This document shows, one piece after another, positions 1 through 6,036 of a stretch of DNA of 6,040 nt (its first letter is position 1; the number at the start of each line of letters is the position of its first letter). The DNA is taken from NCBI GenBank assembly GCA_013138755.1, contig WTCC01000261.1, positions 1-6,040 on the forward strand. Reading direction: 5' to 3'. The position numbers were made by a program, and so were the translations under genes. A model generated the notes under the pieces. It ran no database searches and had not been told where the DNA came from. It was given only the letters and a program-made list of their open reading frames with translations. This DNA is from Gammaproteobacteria bacterium (lineage in GTDB: Bacteria > Pseudomonadota > Gammaproteobacteria > SZUA-229).

Positions 1-332
1 TAAGCACTCGACGGATCACCCTGTGCATCTGCACATGCCTGCGGGAAGGTACAATCCAGCTCCATTCCTGCACATAACAGCAGCACATCACGCTCGAAAA
101 GTGACAGGCCAAATGTTGTGCACAGCACATCCAGTGGAAAAGGTGAAGACGTAACGGATTTCGTCTCTTGCATAGCCTGGCGTGCCGCATTGATCTGATC
201 ATCTACTTTTTGGGTATTTTCAGAGCGCTGTACATGACTCTTCAACTCACTGCGCACAACAGCTAAGGCTGCTGACATGTATTTCTGGTTAGCCTCAAGC
301 CAGTCTATTTCTGGTGCTGCTAATGAGGTCAT
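1..332 (-). CDS. eCIS AAA+ ATPase (Pvc15/Afp15-type), N-terminal part, cut by window edge
   Basis: An open frame starts at the ATG at 332-330 and runs without a stop to the window edge (110 codons plus 2 nt). Its start overlaps the stop of the DUF4255 gene as ATGA, which supports the start and suggests coupled translation; a weak purine-rich GGTGGTGA lies at 337-344. The translation begins MTSLAAPEIDWLEANQKY. Residues 1-70 look helical, then comes a block reading LCTTFGLSLFERDVLLLCAG followed by MELD. That block (short linker, FGLS-FERD-LLLCAG-ELD) is typical of the N-terminal domain of ATP-binding proteins that follow DUF4255 genes in eCIS clusters. Walker A and B motifs would lie beyond the window, so ATPase activity is inferred, not seen. 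In Afp and PVC the corresponding ATPase is a cytoplasmic assembly or loading factor. A different AAA+ subfamily cannot be excluded. Confidence 0.8.
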   Translation of the reverse strand, partial: MTSLAAPEIDWLEANQKYMSAALAVVRSELKSHVQRSENTQKVDDQINAARQAMQETKSVTSSPFPLDVLCTTFGLSLFERDVLLLCAGMELDCTFPQACADAQGDPSSA

Positions 333-1666
333 GGAATCACCACCTGATCCGATGAATTAAAGACCGGCACCGGACCACTTCGATCGATCAATATACTTTC
401 GATGCCATCCACACGCAGCCGTACCCACTGCGCTCCCGAGGGTAGGTCGGTTGATTTGAATGTTAGAGTATCAGTCTTGTCCTGCATTATCGTCTCGGCG
501 TTGATCGTACGATCAACAACTACCAGGCTTACTTGCTGTTTTTTCCAAACTTTCGGACTACATATTACACTCAGGGTTACTACTCCGTCCGTGACACTTG
601 TAGTGATCGATCTGATAAGCGGTGCCAGCGCAATAGAAAGCTCATTAGTGGTTCTGTCCGGCTGATCAGTACGCTTGATCACTCCGCTTATGCTGTAGAT
701 ACCAGCCTGCCAGTTATCAGGATTCACTGGTGATTCCGGATCGACCGGGCCTGTAGCAGGATCCTCCGGGATATCTACCTTAAACTCTGTTGATGTTGCA
801 CCTGAAGATGCAGGGAGTTCCAGTGCGTTTGATGATCGTACATGTGTAAATAGCACTGCTACCTGATCACCATCCAGGTGATGACCACTTACAACCAAAC
901 GTTCACTCATACGGATGGCCGGCTGATTATCAGGCGGTTTTACTTCCTGGATAGTAGGAAACGGTGGTAGTAGGTCCGGCTGCGTTATCACACCTTCATC
1001 ACGGCCTGTAATTGAATCAGGACGCCCGCGGGAGAGTACAGGTAGGGGCGAGCGGGTCTGGTATTTACTTTCAATAAGCACGACCGATACATGGTATGCG
1101 ACCGATGGACGGTAATTTGCCTGAAATGCTGACCATAATTTTGATATTTCCTCTGTGCTGATCGTGTGGGGGGTTATCTTGATCATCTCAACCTGCTCGG
1201 CAAGATCAGATGCAGACAGATCCTTCATTCCTTCAGGCAGGCTGCTTCCGTCTACAGGGGAGATTGGCTCCAGTGCCTTGCGGATCGCATCACGGGTCAG
1301 AACAGGCATCTCATGCAGCGTCTGCATTGCATAACCCAGTAATATCTCACTATCAAAATCCTCTCTGCCATATGCCGACAGCAGGTAATATAGATCAATG
1401 GCAAGCGGTGGGTTGGTCAGTTGTTGGCCTTCATTGTTACGAGAAGGCAGACCGACATTACGCCATCCCGGGTTCGGTGCCACATTATATAAAAACAGAT
1501 TAAGCTGTACGATTTCATTCCCGCCTGTCCTGATGCGGTCTGGAGGCAGTGCAGTGATAGTAATCTGGTCGCCAACTACTGTGCTGAGGGAATGATCGAT
1601 CACAGCATTATCAAGCAGATCTTTTAACACAGCAGTTACTGATGCAATAGCAAGAGCATTACTCAT
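329..1666 (-). CDS. DUF4255 (Pvc16_N) tail-terminator/cap protein with Ig-like C-terminal extension
   Basis: This 445-aa protein has the DUF4255 domain at about residues 4-200. Recognisable parts are the opening helix SNALAIASVTAVLKDLL, an LNLFLYNVAPNPGWRN block at about 55-70, then LAIDLYYLLSAYG (88-100) and LLGYAMQTLHEMPVLTRDAI (109-128). In Afp and PVC the matching protein (Afp16/Pvc16) sits at the end of the tube away from the baseplate and ends tube and sheath growth. Beyond about residue 235 the protein continues with two beta-rich segments, about 236-350 (IPT/TIG-like, with LVVSGHHLDGDQVAVLF) and 351-432, separated by a Pro/Asp-rich loop (300-317). This makes it longer than my recollection of Afp16-type caps (roughly 300 aa). 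The ATG at 1666-1664 follows the preceding stop by 2 nt, with GGAG at 1674-1677. Its own stop overlaps the ATPase start. No signal peptide or membrane segment is seen. Confidence 0.92.
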   Translation of the reverse strand: MSNALAIASVTAVLKDLLDNAVIDHSLSTVVGDQITITALPPDRIRTGGNEIVQLNLFLYNVAPNPGWRNVGLPSRNNEGQQLTNPPLAIDLYYLLSAYGREDFDSEILLGYAMQTLHEMPVLTRDAIRKALEPISPVDGSSLPEGMKDLSASDLAEQVEMIKITPHTISTEEISKLWSAFQANYRPSVAYHVSVVLIESKYQTRSPLPVLSRGRPDSITGRDEGVITQPDLLPPFPTIQEVKPPDNQPAIRMSERLVVSGHHLDGDQVAVLFTHVRSSNALELPASSGATSTEFKVDIPEDPATGPVDPESPVNPDNWQAGIYSISGVIKRTDQPDRTTNELSIALAPLIRSITTSVTDGVVTLSVICSPKVWKKQQVSLVVVDRTINAETIMQDKTDTLTFKSTDLPSGAQWVRLRVDGIESILIDRSGPVPVFNSSDQVVIP

Positions 1667-1668
1667 GA

Positions 1669-2709
1669 TCAGACTCCATTTCGTTGGCTTAAATAATCAT
1701 CCAGGGACAATATTGGTTTAAATTGTTTACTTTGAGGTTGAGGAGGTGGTGTTGGAGGTTGAACTGCCCTGACTTCGATCCTGCCGATATTTACACGAAT
1801 TACAGATTCTTGCTGTTCTAAATTATCATTGCTGACCAAACATGTTTGATTATTCCATTGGATCCCTGATCCAGTTACCAGTTTTCCTTTAAATGGACCA
1901 GAGGCTGATTCCGGATCATTAGAATTCTGTAATCCATTTTTCTGATCGGAATTTTTTTTGCTGAAACTTAATGTGTGGTTGATATTTTTAATATTTGAAT
2001 TGCTATTTAACCTTCCATCTAGCCTGTGATCTGAACTGCTTTTCGTTTTTTCCTCATGTTGTTGTATATTAATCTCATTCATTGATAAATGAGAAGGAGT
2101 GAACCGGTCACTTATTTTCTCCAGTGTCTTATCTTCGAGCTTTTGAGTTGCGATTTTTTTTGAAATTGAGTCTTCAGTTATGGATTCGGTTTCAATTGTC
2201 TGGTCGATAAAATTTGTGGGTCTTATGAGTTCGGGATTTTCTCCACGTTTATTGTCAGCTCCAAATGATATTTCATGAGCTACATTTTCATTGGGTACAT
2301 TCTTATCGGCTATCGTATCCCTGAACTCTTCCGGATATTCAGTTTTTGTATGCGTAAAGTTCAATGATGGGACGGGCTCTTCGAGTTCACTTCTATCTGG
2401 GCCGGTCAGATATTTTTGTATGCTGGATTCTGATCTGTCTGATTTATGTGATCTCAGATCATTTTTTCCGGTTTTGATACTTTTTATCACCGGATCGGCG
2501 GATGATATTTGCTTATCCGTTTCAGGCAGAGGCGCGATAAGTACATCATCTTCCTTTGACGAGTGATATGAAGGCTCAATATCAACTTTTCTTTTATAGA
2601 AAACCGGTTCGTCATTTGTTTGTGGTTCAAATATTGCAGGTAATCTGGGTTGAATTACATGAGATTTATTCAGGCTTCTACCGATCAAACGTTCAATGTA
2701 ATCATTCAT
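1669..2709 (-). CDS. eCIS-associated low-complexity protein with motif-like termini (function unknown)
   Basis: This 346-aa protein has no recognised enzyme domain. It starts in a 4-nt ATGA overlap with the upstream gp26-like gene, so it is translationally coupled to it. Three zones can be seen. Residues 1-30 (MNDYIERLIGRSLNK, then RLPAIFEPQ) form a short helix and a basic Pro-containing motif. Residues 31-296 are very polar (Ser, Asn, Asp, Glu, Lys, Thr), with almost no hydrophobic clusters and no cysteine except near 290, and are probably disordered. Residues 297-346 hold IRVNIGRIEVRAV (304-316), a proline-rich spacer PPTPPPQPQ (318-326) and LSLDDYLSQR (334-343). I recall similar ends, RIEVRA plus SLDDYL, in unnamed proteins at the same place in other eCIS loci, but I cannot check this here. 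A linker, scaffold or assembly role is inference. The gene is visibly AT-rich and has two A8 runs. Confidence 0.85.
   Translation of the reverse strand: MNDYIERLIGRSLNKSHVIQPRLPAIFEPQTNDEPVFYKRKVDIEPSYHSSKEDDVLIAPLPETDKQISSADPVIKSIKTGKNDLRSHKSDRSESSIQKYLTGPDRSELEEPVPSLNFTHTKTEYPEEFRDTIADKNVPNENVAHEISFGADNKRGENPELIRPTNFIDQTIETESITEDSISKKIATQKLEDKTLEKISDRFTPSHLSMNEINIQQHEEKTKSSSDHRLDGRLNSNSNIKNINHTLSFSKKNSDQKNGLQNSNDPESASGPFKGKLVTGSGIQWNNQTCLVSNDNLEQQESVIRVNIGRIEVRAVQPPTPPPQPQSKQFKPILSLDDYLSQRNGV
1674..1677 (-). promoter_or_regulatory. Ribosome binding site of the DUF4255 gene
   Basis: GGAG within TGGAGT on the minus strand lies 7 nt before the ATG at 1666. It sits inside the last codons of the 346-aa gene, whose stop is only 2 nt before the start. 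Confidence 0.65.
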
Positions 2710-3446
2710 CCGTTCATCATCTCCAGGTAAATCTGTCGCCTCCAGGGACTCATAGCCAGGATATCTCTTTCACTCCATCCATATGCCATTGCGAGATTTC
2801 GGACTTCATACAGTATTCTATATGCCCATGTATTTATCTCGCTCCAGAAGAACGAAACAATATCAAATCCCATCTGCCATTCTTTGCTGCATGAGGGGCA
2901 GGAAAGATCTATCAGTATATCTGCCTGAGGATCTGCTTTTGCGATCCTGTCTAAAATTTCATTCATCACCTCAACAGGCAGACCGTCAATAGAAATTTCT
3001 TTACTCTCACTTGTATCGCATATTGATAGGATACAGCGGTCATTTATCTCCTGTCTGGCAGTAGCCATATCTATGGTTTCATCCAAAAAAGCGATGTCTG
3101 TACTATCTGGTAAACGAAATTTCACTTCATAGCTATCAATAGTTGTTGTCAGTTCTCTGTTTGGTCCGATCTTTTTTTCTACCAGGATGTCAGCGACTTT
3201 CATTGTTAATTCCAGTTGTTCACCACATTCCGGACAGGTCGATATTCCGTTTAAGGGCTGTCCAAAGGTCTTCTCACGCAGGGTCAACAAAAGAGCATCT
3301 CGATGGCCGATGCTGAGTTCTGCCAATGTATCTATTGGTGTTTCAGGGCAGGAAGCTGACAGAAGTAAAAGTGCCTGGCTGGCTAATGTCTTACTTCTCC
3401 CTTGTTCCCAGATGTTCAACAATTCTGACGCAGAGAGGTTATTCAT
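2706..3446 (-). CDS. gp26-like baseplate hub assembly protein with zinc-ribbon cysteines
   Basis: This 246-aa protein resembles the family annotated in eCIS and phage clusters as T4-type baseplate hub assembly chaperone or base plate protein. Residues 1-62 carry the hallmark N-terminus: LSASELLNIWEQG (4-16), a leucine-rich helix, LAELSIGHRDALLLTLRE (41-58) and FG (61-62). CPEC (71-74) and CPSC (183-186) form two CPxC knuckles that could together bind one zinc. Between them is a beta-rich segment with variable sequence. The C-terminus (YRILYEVRNLAMAYGWSERD, 209-228, then ILAMSPWRRQIYLEMM) matches the YGWSE-x-I-x-x-[LM]S-x-x-RR-x-YL tail found in small phage-tail proteins. The start ATG at 3446-3444 is 9 nt after the tube stop; no good Shine-Dalgarno is visible, which is unusual in this operon. 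Placement after tube and sheath supports an assembly role. Family is confident, exact function inferred. Confidence 0.85.
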   Translation of the reverse strand: MNNLSASELLNIWEQGRSKTLASQALLLLSASCPETPIDTLAELSIGHRDALLLTLREKTFGQPLNGISTCPECGEQLELTMKVADILVEKKIGPNRELTTTIDSYEVKFRLPDSTDIAFLDETIDMATARQEINDRCILSICDTSESKEISIDGLPVEVMNEILDRIAKADPQADILIDLSCPSCSKEWQMGFDIVSFFWSEINTWAYRILYEVRNLAMAYGWSERDILAMSPWRRQIYLEMMNG

Positions 3447-3455
3447 GTTAAGATA

Positions 3456-3980
3456 TTACGATGGTTCGGAGAAGCTTGGCTCAGTGGGCTCACCCACCTC
3501 GTAATCGCGTTCCCAGCCTTCATTTTCAAGTTTTATTGATTGGATCGCCACTGCATTAGCATTGGCATCAAGATCAGGAAGTGACGTGTATTCTGAGACC
3601 CAGCAGCGATATACCTTATATGCAATAGCCAGTTGACCGGCTTCATTATAGACCTCAATAATAATGTCTTTGCGGAAATCCTTAAGTGAGACTTCAGCAC
3701 CCAGGCCGGAACCATAATTCCATATCTTATTTGCCCATTTCTCAAATTCCGTGTCATGGGTTACCCCGCGCTCAAGAGAAATTGCCTCATATTCATTTTT
3801 TCCAGGCGACTTGCGGCTGCTGCTGGGATCACCGCCCTCTCTATGTTTTACGACCTCTGTAGTTCGTTTCAGGCTACCGATTTTACTTACTCCTGCAACG
3901 TAGCGTCCATCCCATTTTACTCGAAATTTGAAGTTCTTATATGGATCAAAACGTTCTGCATTTACACTAAATTGTACCAT
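3456..3980 (-). CDS. Inner tube protein (T4 gp19-like, Pvc1/Pvc5-type phage tail protein)
   Basis: This 174-aa protein is the subunit of the rigid inner tube, which is pushed into the target when the sheath contracts. Family signatures run along its whole length: NFKFRVKWDGRYVAGVSKI (16-34), LKRTTEVVKHREGG (37-50), a loop DPSSSRKSPGKNEYEAISLE (51-70), RGVTHDTEFEKWANKIW (71-87), SLKDFRKDIIIEVYNEAG (98-115), YRCWVSEYTSLPDLDANANA (124-143) and LENEGWERDY (151-160). Length is close to that I expect for this family, so it looks intact. The last 14 residues (EVGEPTEPSFSEPS) are an acidic, Pro/Ser-rich tail. The start follows a GAGAGGTG ribosome site that overlaps the sheath stop, so sheath and tube are probably made in a fixed ratio. 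Only one tube gene lies in the window; PVC-type systems have more than one, so another copy could be outside it. Confidence 0.95.
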   Translation of the reverse strand: MVQFSVNAERFDPYKNFKFRVKWDGRYVAGVSKIGSLKRTTEVVKHREGGDPSSSRKSPGKNEYEAISLERGVTHDTEFEKWANKIWNYGSGLGAEVSLKDFRKDIIIEVYNEAGQLAIAYKVYRCWVSEYTSLPDLDANANAVAIQSIKLENEGWERDYEVGEPTEPSFSEPS

Positions 3981-3987
3981 CTTAATT

Positions 3988-3995
3988 CACCTCTC
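3988..3995 (-). promoter_or_regulatory. Ribosome binding site of the tube gene, overlapping the sheath stop
   Basis: GAGAGGTG on the minus strand overlaps the last two bases of the sheath TGA (3996-3994) and lies 7 nt before the tube ATG (3980). A ribosome ending the sheath would pass through this site, which favours coupled synthesis of the two stoichiometric structural proteins. Confidence 0.7.
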
Positions 3996-5598
3996 AGGTT
4001 TGTATATCACCGGCTATCTGCTGTATCTTTATGATCACGAATTCTGCAGGTTTAAGAGGTGCAAACCCGACAACAATGTTAACAATACCAAGGTTTCGGT
4101 CATTCTGGGTTGTAGTCTCTTTATCGCATTTAACAAAGTAGGCTTCCCGTGGTGTACTGCCCTGGAAGGCACCCTGACGGAAAAGATTGTGCATGAATGC
4201 TCCTACATTTAGCCGTATCTGTGCCCACAGGGGTTCATCATTAGGCTCAAAGACAACCCATTGCGTGCCCCTGTATAGACTCTCTTCAATGTACAGGGCA
4301 AGACGCCTGATAGGGATGTATTTCCATTCAGAGGCCAGCCGGTCATTCCCCTGGAGAGTACGTGAGCCCCAGACTACAGGACCAATGGCCGGCATTGACC
4401 GCATGCAATTGATACCAAGAGGATTCAATTCGCCATTTTCCATGTCTGTCAGAGGTACACTCAATTGGGGTACACCTACAAGGCTCGCTTCCAGTCCTGC
4501 AGGGGCTTTCCATACTCCCCGCTGCACATCGGTACGGGAGAATACACCAGCCACTGCCCCACATGATACGAAGTCTTCTATCTGATTACTGCGCTTTGGA
4601 TTAGGCTGTCTAAGACGCGGGAAAAAGACCGCAGCATTCTTACTTTTCGTTCCAATGTTGATAATCTCGTCCCTTGCCATTTTCTTATTGCTCCAATTAG
4701 CAGGTGAATCTACTATGAACATAGCACGTCGGTCCTCGCAATACTTCGCGGCAACTCCTATTAAATCCGATTCGATGTCACCTTTAAGTTCGATGTCACC
4801 TTCTAACTCGTGGGGCGGAATACATAGAAGGTTGAATAGGTCAGCTTTTTCCAGAGCGTACAATCCCTCTTTGTTTTTTTCTTTATCATTTATAAAGGCG
4901 TCCTTTGTTAGTATTTCGCCATCAGAAGCTTCATGATCCACTGGTGATGATAGAGTATTATTCTCCCAGGTGTCATTACCTGAAGCAGGATCGTCGTGTT
5001 TATCGGGTCTATTGGTTTTATTGGGGAAAGGAAGATCTGGAGGGAATTCTGATTTGTACACCCTCATCAAGTTAGACCTGTTCTCAAGTACTTTATTAAT
5101 CTGTTGTGGACTCTCCAAGATAGTAACATTCCTGAATTGCTCTGTCTCTCCAGTTTTTGTGTCCCTAATGGTTAAATTGAAAAGGTCAGTTTCCTGAAGT
5201 CCAAAATCTGCCGCTTTATCTTCTGACACATCATAATCGATCCGGGCACGCAGGTAATTGCCCCACGTACCTGGATATGCGGCTTCGAGTGTCAGTCCGT
5301 TAGCGTTTATCTCTGCAATTTGAGGTAGAACATCCTGAAAAAGACGCACAATAATGGCCTGGCTGCCGCCGTTCAAATAAAAGTCCCGAACTGCAAAGCT
5401 CATCGGACTTTTAAGCCACAGTCCTCCGAAAATGCGCTCATAGTCCCCATAACTATTGATGGTGATCGGTTCATCTACAGGTCCTCTGAGTGCACGTCCT
5501 ATAAAGGCTGTAATTGAGGTTGCAACCCCTACGATCGCACGCCCTCCACTTGGTATTTCTTCAATATATCCGCCCGGATAACTTATTGCTATTGGCAT
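3994..5598 (-). CDS. Contractile tail sheath protein (Pvc2/Afp2-type)
   Basis: This 534-aa protein is the sheath subunit that contracts around the tube to drive it outward. The N-terminus (MPIAISYPGGYIEEIPSGGR, 1-20, then AIVGVATSITAFIGRA) is the standard sheath opening, followed by YGDYERIFGGL (50-60), FAVRDFYLNGGSQAIIVRL (68-86) and AAYPGTWGNYLRARID (106-121). The core continues with NLLCIPP (256-262), YCEDRRAMFIVDSPANW (286-302), WKAPAG (363-368) and the classic C-terminal part: SEWKYIPIRRLALYIEESL (423-441), QWVVFEPNDEPLWAQIR (446-462) and NIVVGFAPLKPAEFVIIKIQ (507-526), whose last strand links neighbouring subunits in known sheaths. Residues 181-250 form a polar insertion, probably an outward-facing loop domain. 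The start at 5598 is chosen over an in-frame ATG at 5676 because AAAGGAG (5607-5613) sits 8 nt before it, the homologous N-terminus begins there, and the longer form would overlap the preceding gene. Confidence 0.96.
   Translation of the reverse strand: MPIAISYPGGYIEEIPSGGRAIVGVATSITAFIGRALRGPVDEPITINSYGDYERIFGGLWLKSPMSFAVRDFYLNGGSQAIIVRLFQDVLPQIAEINANGLTLEAAYPGTWGNYLRARIDYDVSEDKAADFGLQETDLFNLTIRDTKTGETEQFRNVTILESPQQINKVLENRSNLMRVYKSEFPPDLPFPNKTNRPDKHDDPASGNDTWENNTLSSPVDHEASDGEILTKDAFINDKEKNKEGLYALEKADLFNLLCIPPHELEGDIELKGDIESDLIGVAAKYCEDRRAMFIVDSPANWSNKKMARDEIINIGTKSKNAAVFFPRLRQPNPKRSNQIEDFVSCGAVAGVFSRTDVQRGVWKAPAGLEASLVGVPQLSVPLTDMENGELNPLGINCMRSMPAIGPVVWGSRTLQGNDRLASEWKYIPIRRLALYIEESLYRGTQWVVFEPNDEPLWAQIRLNVGAFMHNLFRQGAFQGSTPREAYFVKCDKETTTQNDRNLGIVNIVVGFAPLKPAEFVIIKIQQIAGDIQT
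4771..4806. repeat. Imperfect 18-bp tandem duplication inside the sheath gene
   Basis: Two adjacent 18-bp units (4771-4788 and 4789-4806), each starting ttcgatgtcacctt on the plus strand, differ at only about three positions, all near the unit end. On the coding strand they give a repeated Gly-Asp-Ile-Glu at sheath residues 267-270 and 273-276, in the loop between NLLCIPP and the YCEDRRA segment. The reading frame is kept. This looks like a recent in-frame duplication in a tolerant surface loop. Confidence 0.75.
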
Positions 5599-5606
5599 AT
5601 CAATTT

Positions 5607-5613
5607 CTCCTTT
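5607..5613 (-). promoter_or_regulatory. Ribosome binding site of the sheath gene (decides the start)
   Basis: AAAGGAG on the minus strand lies 8 nt upstream of the ATG at 5598-5596, the strongest Shine-Dalgarno in the window. It fixes the sheath start at 5598 and argues against the in-frame ATG at 5676. It sits in the only non-coding gap of the window larger than 15 nt (5599-5632). Confidence 0.85.
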
Positions 5614-5632
5614 AAACTTCTTACTTTTAAAA

Positions 5633-6031
5633 TCATTCCGGTGGCACAATGGCCATCCTGCCCACAAGGATCTCAATAGAAACAGGAGTTGCTAAATCAT
5701 TTGTAAACACTAGCTTTTCAGGTGGCTTTGTGAGCAACTCTACCGCACCATTGCCAATAAAAACCTGCAGTGCATCCAGTTCTATGATTGTTGTTAGTTC
5801 ATTGACCTTATATGTCAGCTTTTCAATATCATTACTGTATGTATCAGATTTTATAAGCAGAAATTGAACTCTGCCATCCCCTCCTGGCTGGATCTCCACT
5901 TGTTCCGTAGTACCTGCTTCAATGGTAACTTCGATCTTGTCATAGGCTTCAATTTCTTTAGTATCAGAAGCCATCACTTTAGGGCCTCCGATAACCTGTA
6001 CATTCAAACTCCAATTGATACTTTCAGTCAT
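5633..6031 (-). CDS. Small beta-rich protein preceding the sheath (function unknown)
   Basis: This 132-aa protein is encoded 34 nt before the sheath start and belongs to the same transcription unit. It has no signal peptide, membrane segment or cysteine. The sequence alternates short hydrophobic strands and turns: WSLNVQVIGGPKV (7-19), IEAYDKIEVTIEAG (27-40), VEIQPGGDGRVQFLLIKSDT (45-64), then LDALQVFIGNGAVELL (85-100), KLVFTNDL (106-113) and SIEILVGRMAIVPP (118-131). This looks like a compact beta-sandwich. The pattern (WSLNVQV-GGP, AYDKIEV, FIG-GAVELL, EILVGR) reminds me of unnamed small proteins in other eCIS loci, but I cannot confirm a family. The ATG at 6031-6029 has AGGA at 6037-6040 just inside the window edge. 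A structural, decoration or adaptor role on the particle is only a guess from position. The window ends 9 nt upstream, so its promoter is not visible. Confidence 0.82.
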   Translation of the reverse strand: MTESINWSLNVQVIGGPKVMASDTKEIEAYDKIEVTIEAGTTEQVEIQPGGDGRVQFLLIKSDTYSNDIEKLTYKVNELTTIIELDALQVFIGNGAVELLTKPPEKLVFTNDLATPVSIEILVGRMAIVPPE

Positions 6032-6036
6032 GGTTT

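Noticed and set aside
3533..3757. Minus-strand 74-codon frame inside the tube gene
   Set aside because: It is an out-of-frame shadow of the highly conserved tube coding sequence.
4343..4564. Minus-strand 73-codon frame inside the sheath gene
   Set aside because: It is out of frame with the conserved sheath core and its Cys/Trp-rich translation has no recognisable pattern.
5599..5632. Promoter or terminator in the gap between the 132-aa gene and the sheath
   Set aside because: The 34-nt AT-rich gap is filled mostly by the ribosome site; there is no GC-rich hairpin and too little room for a convincing promoter.
5599..5676. Longer sheath form starting at the in-frame ATG at 5676
   Set aside because: The extra 26 residues do not resemble a sheath N-terminus, the extension would overlap the end of the 132-aa gene, and a strong ribosome site lies before the ATG at 5598.
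402..5867. Plus-strand open frames of about 65-130 codons throughout the window
   Set aside because: All lie opposite well-supported minus-strand genes, show no family features, and have low-complexity or Cys/Ser-rich translations typical of antisense shadows.
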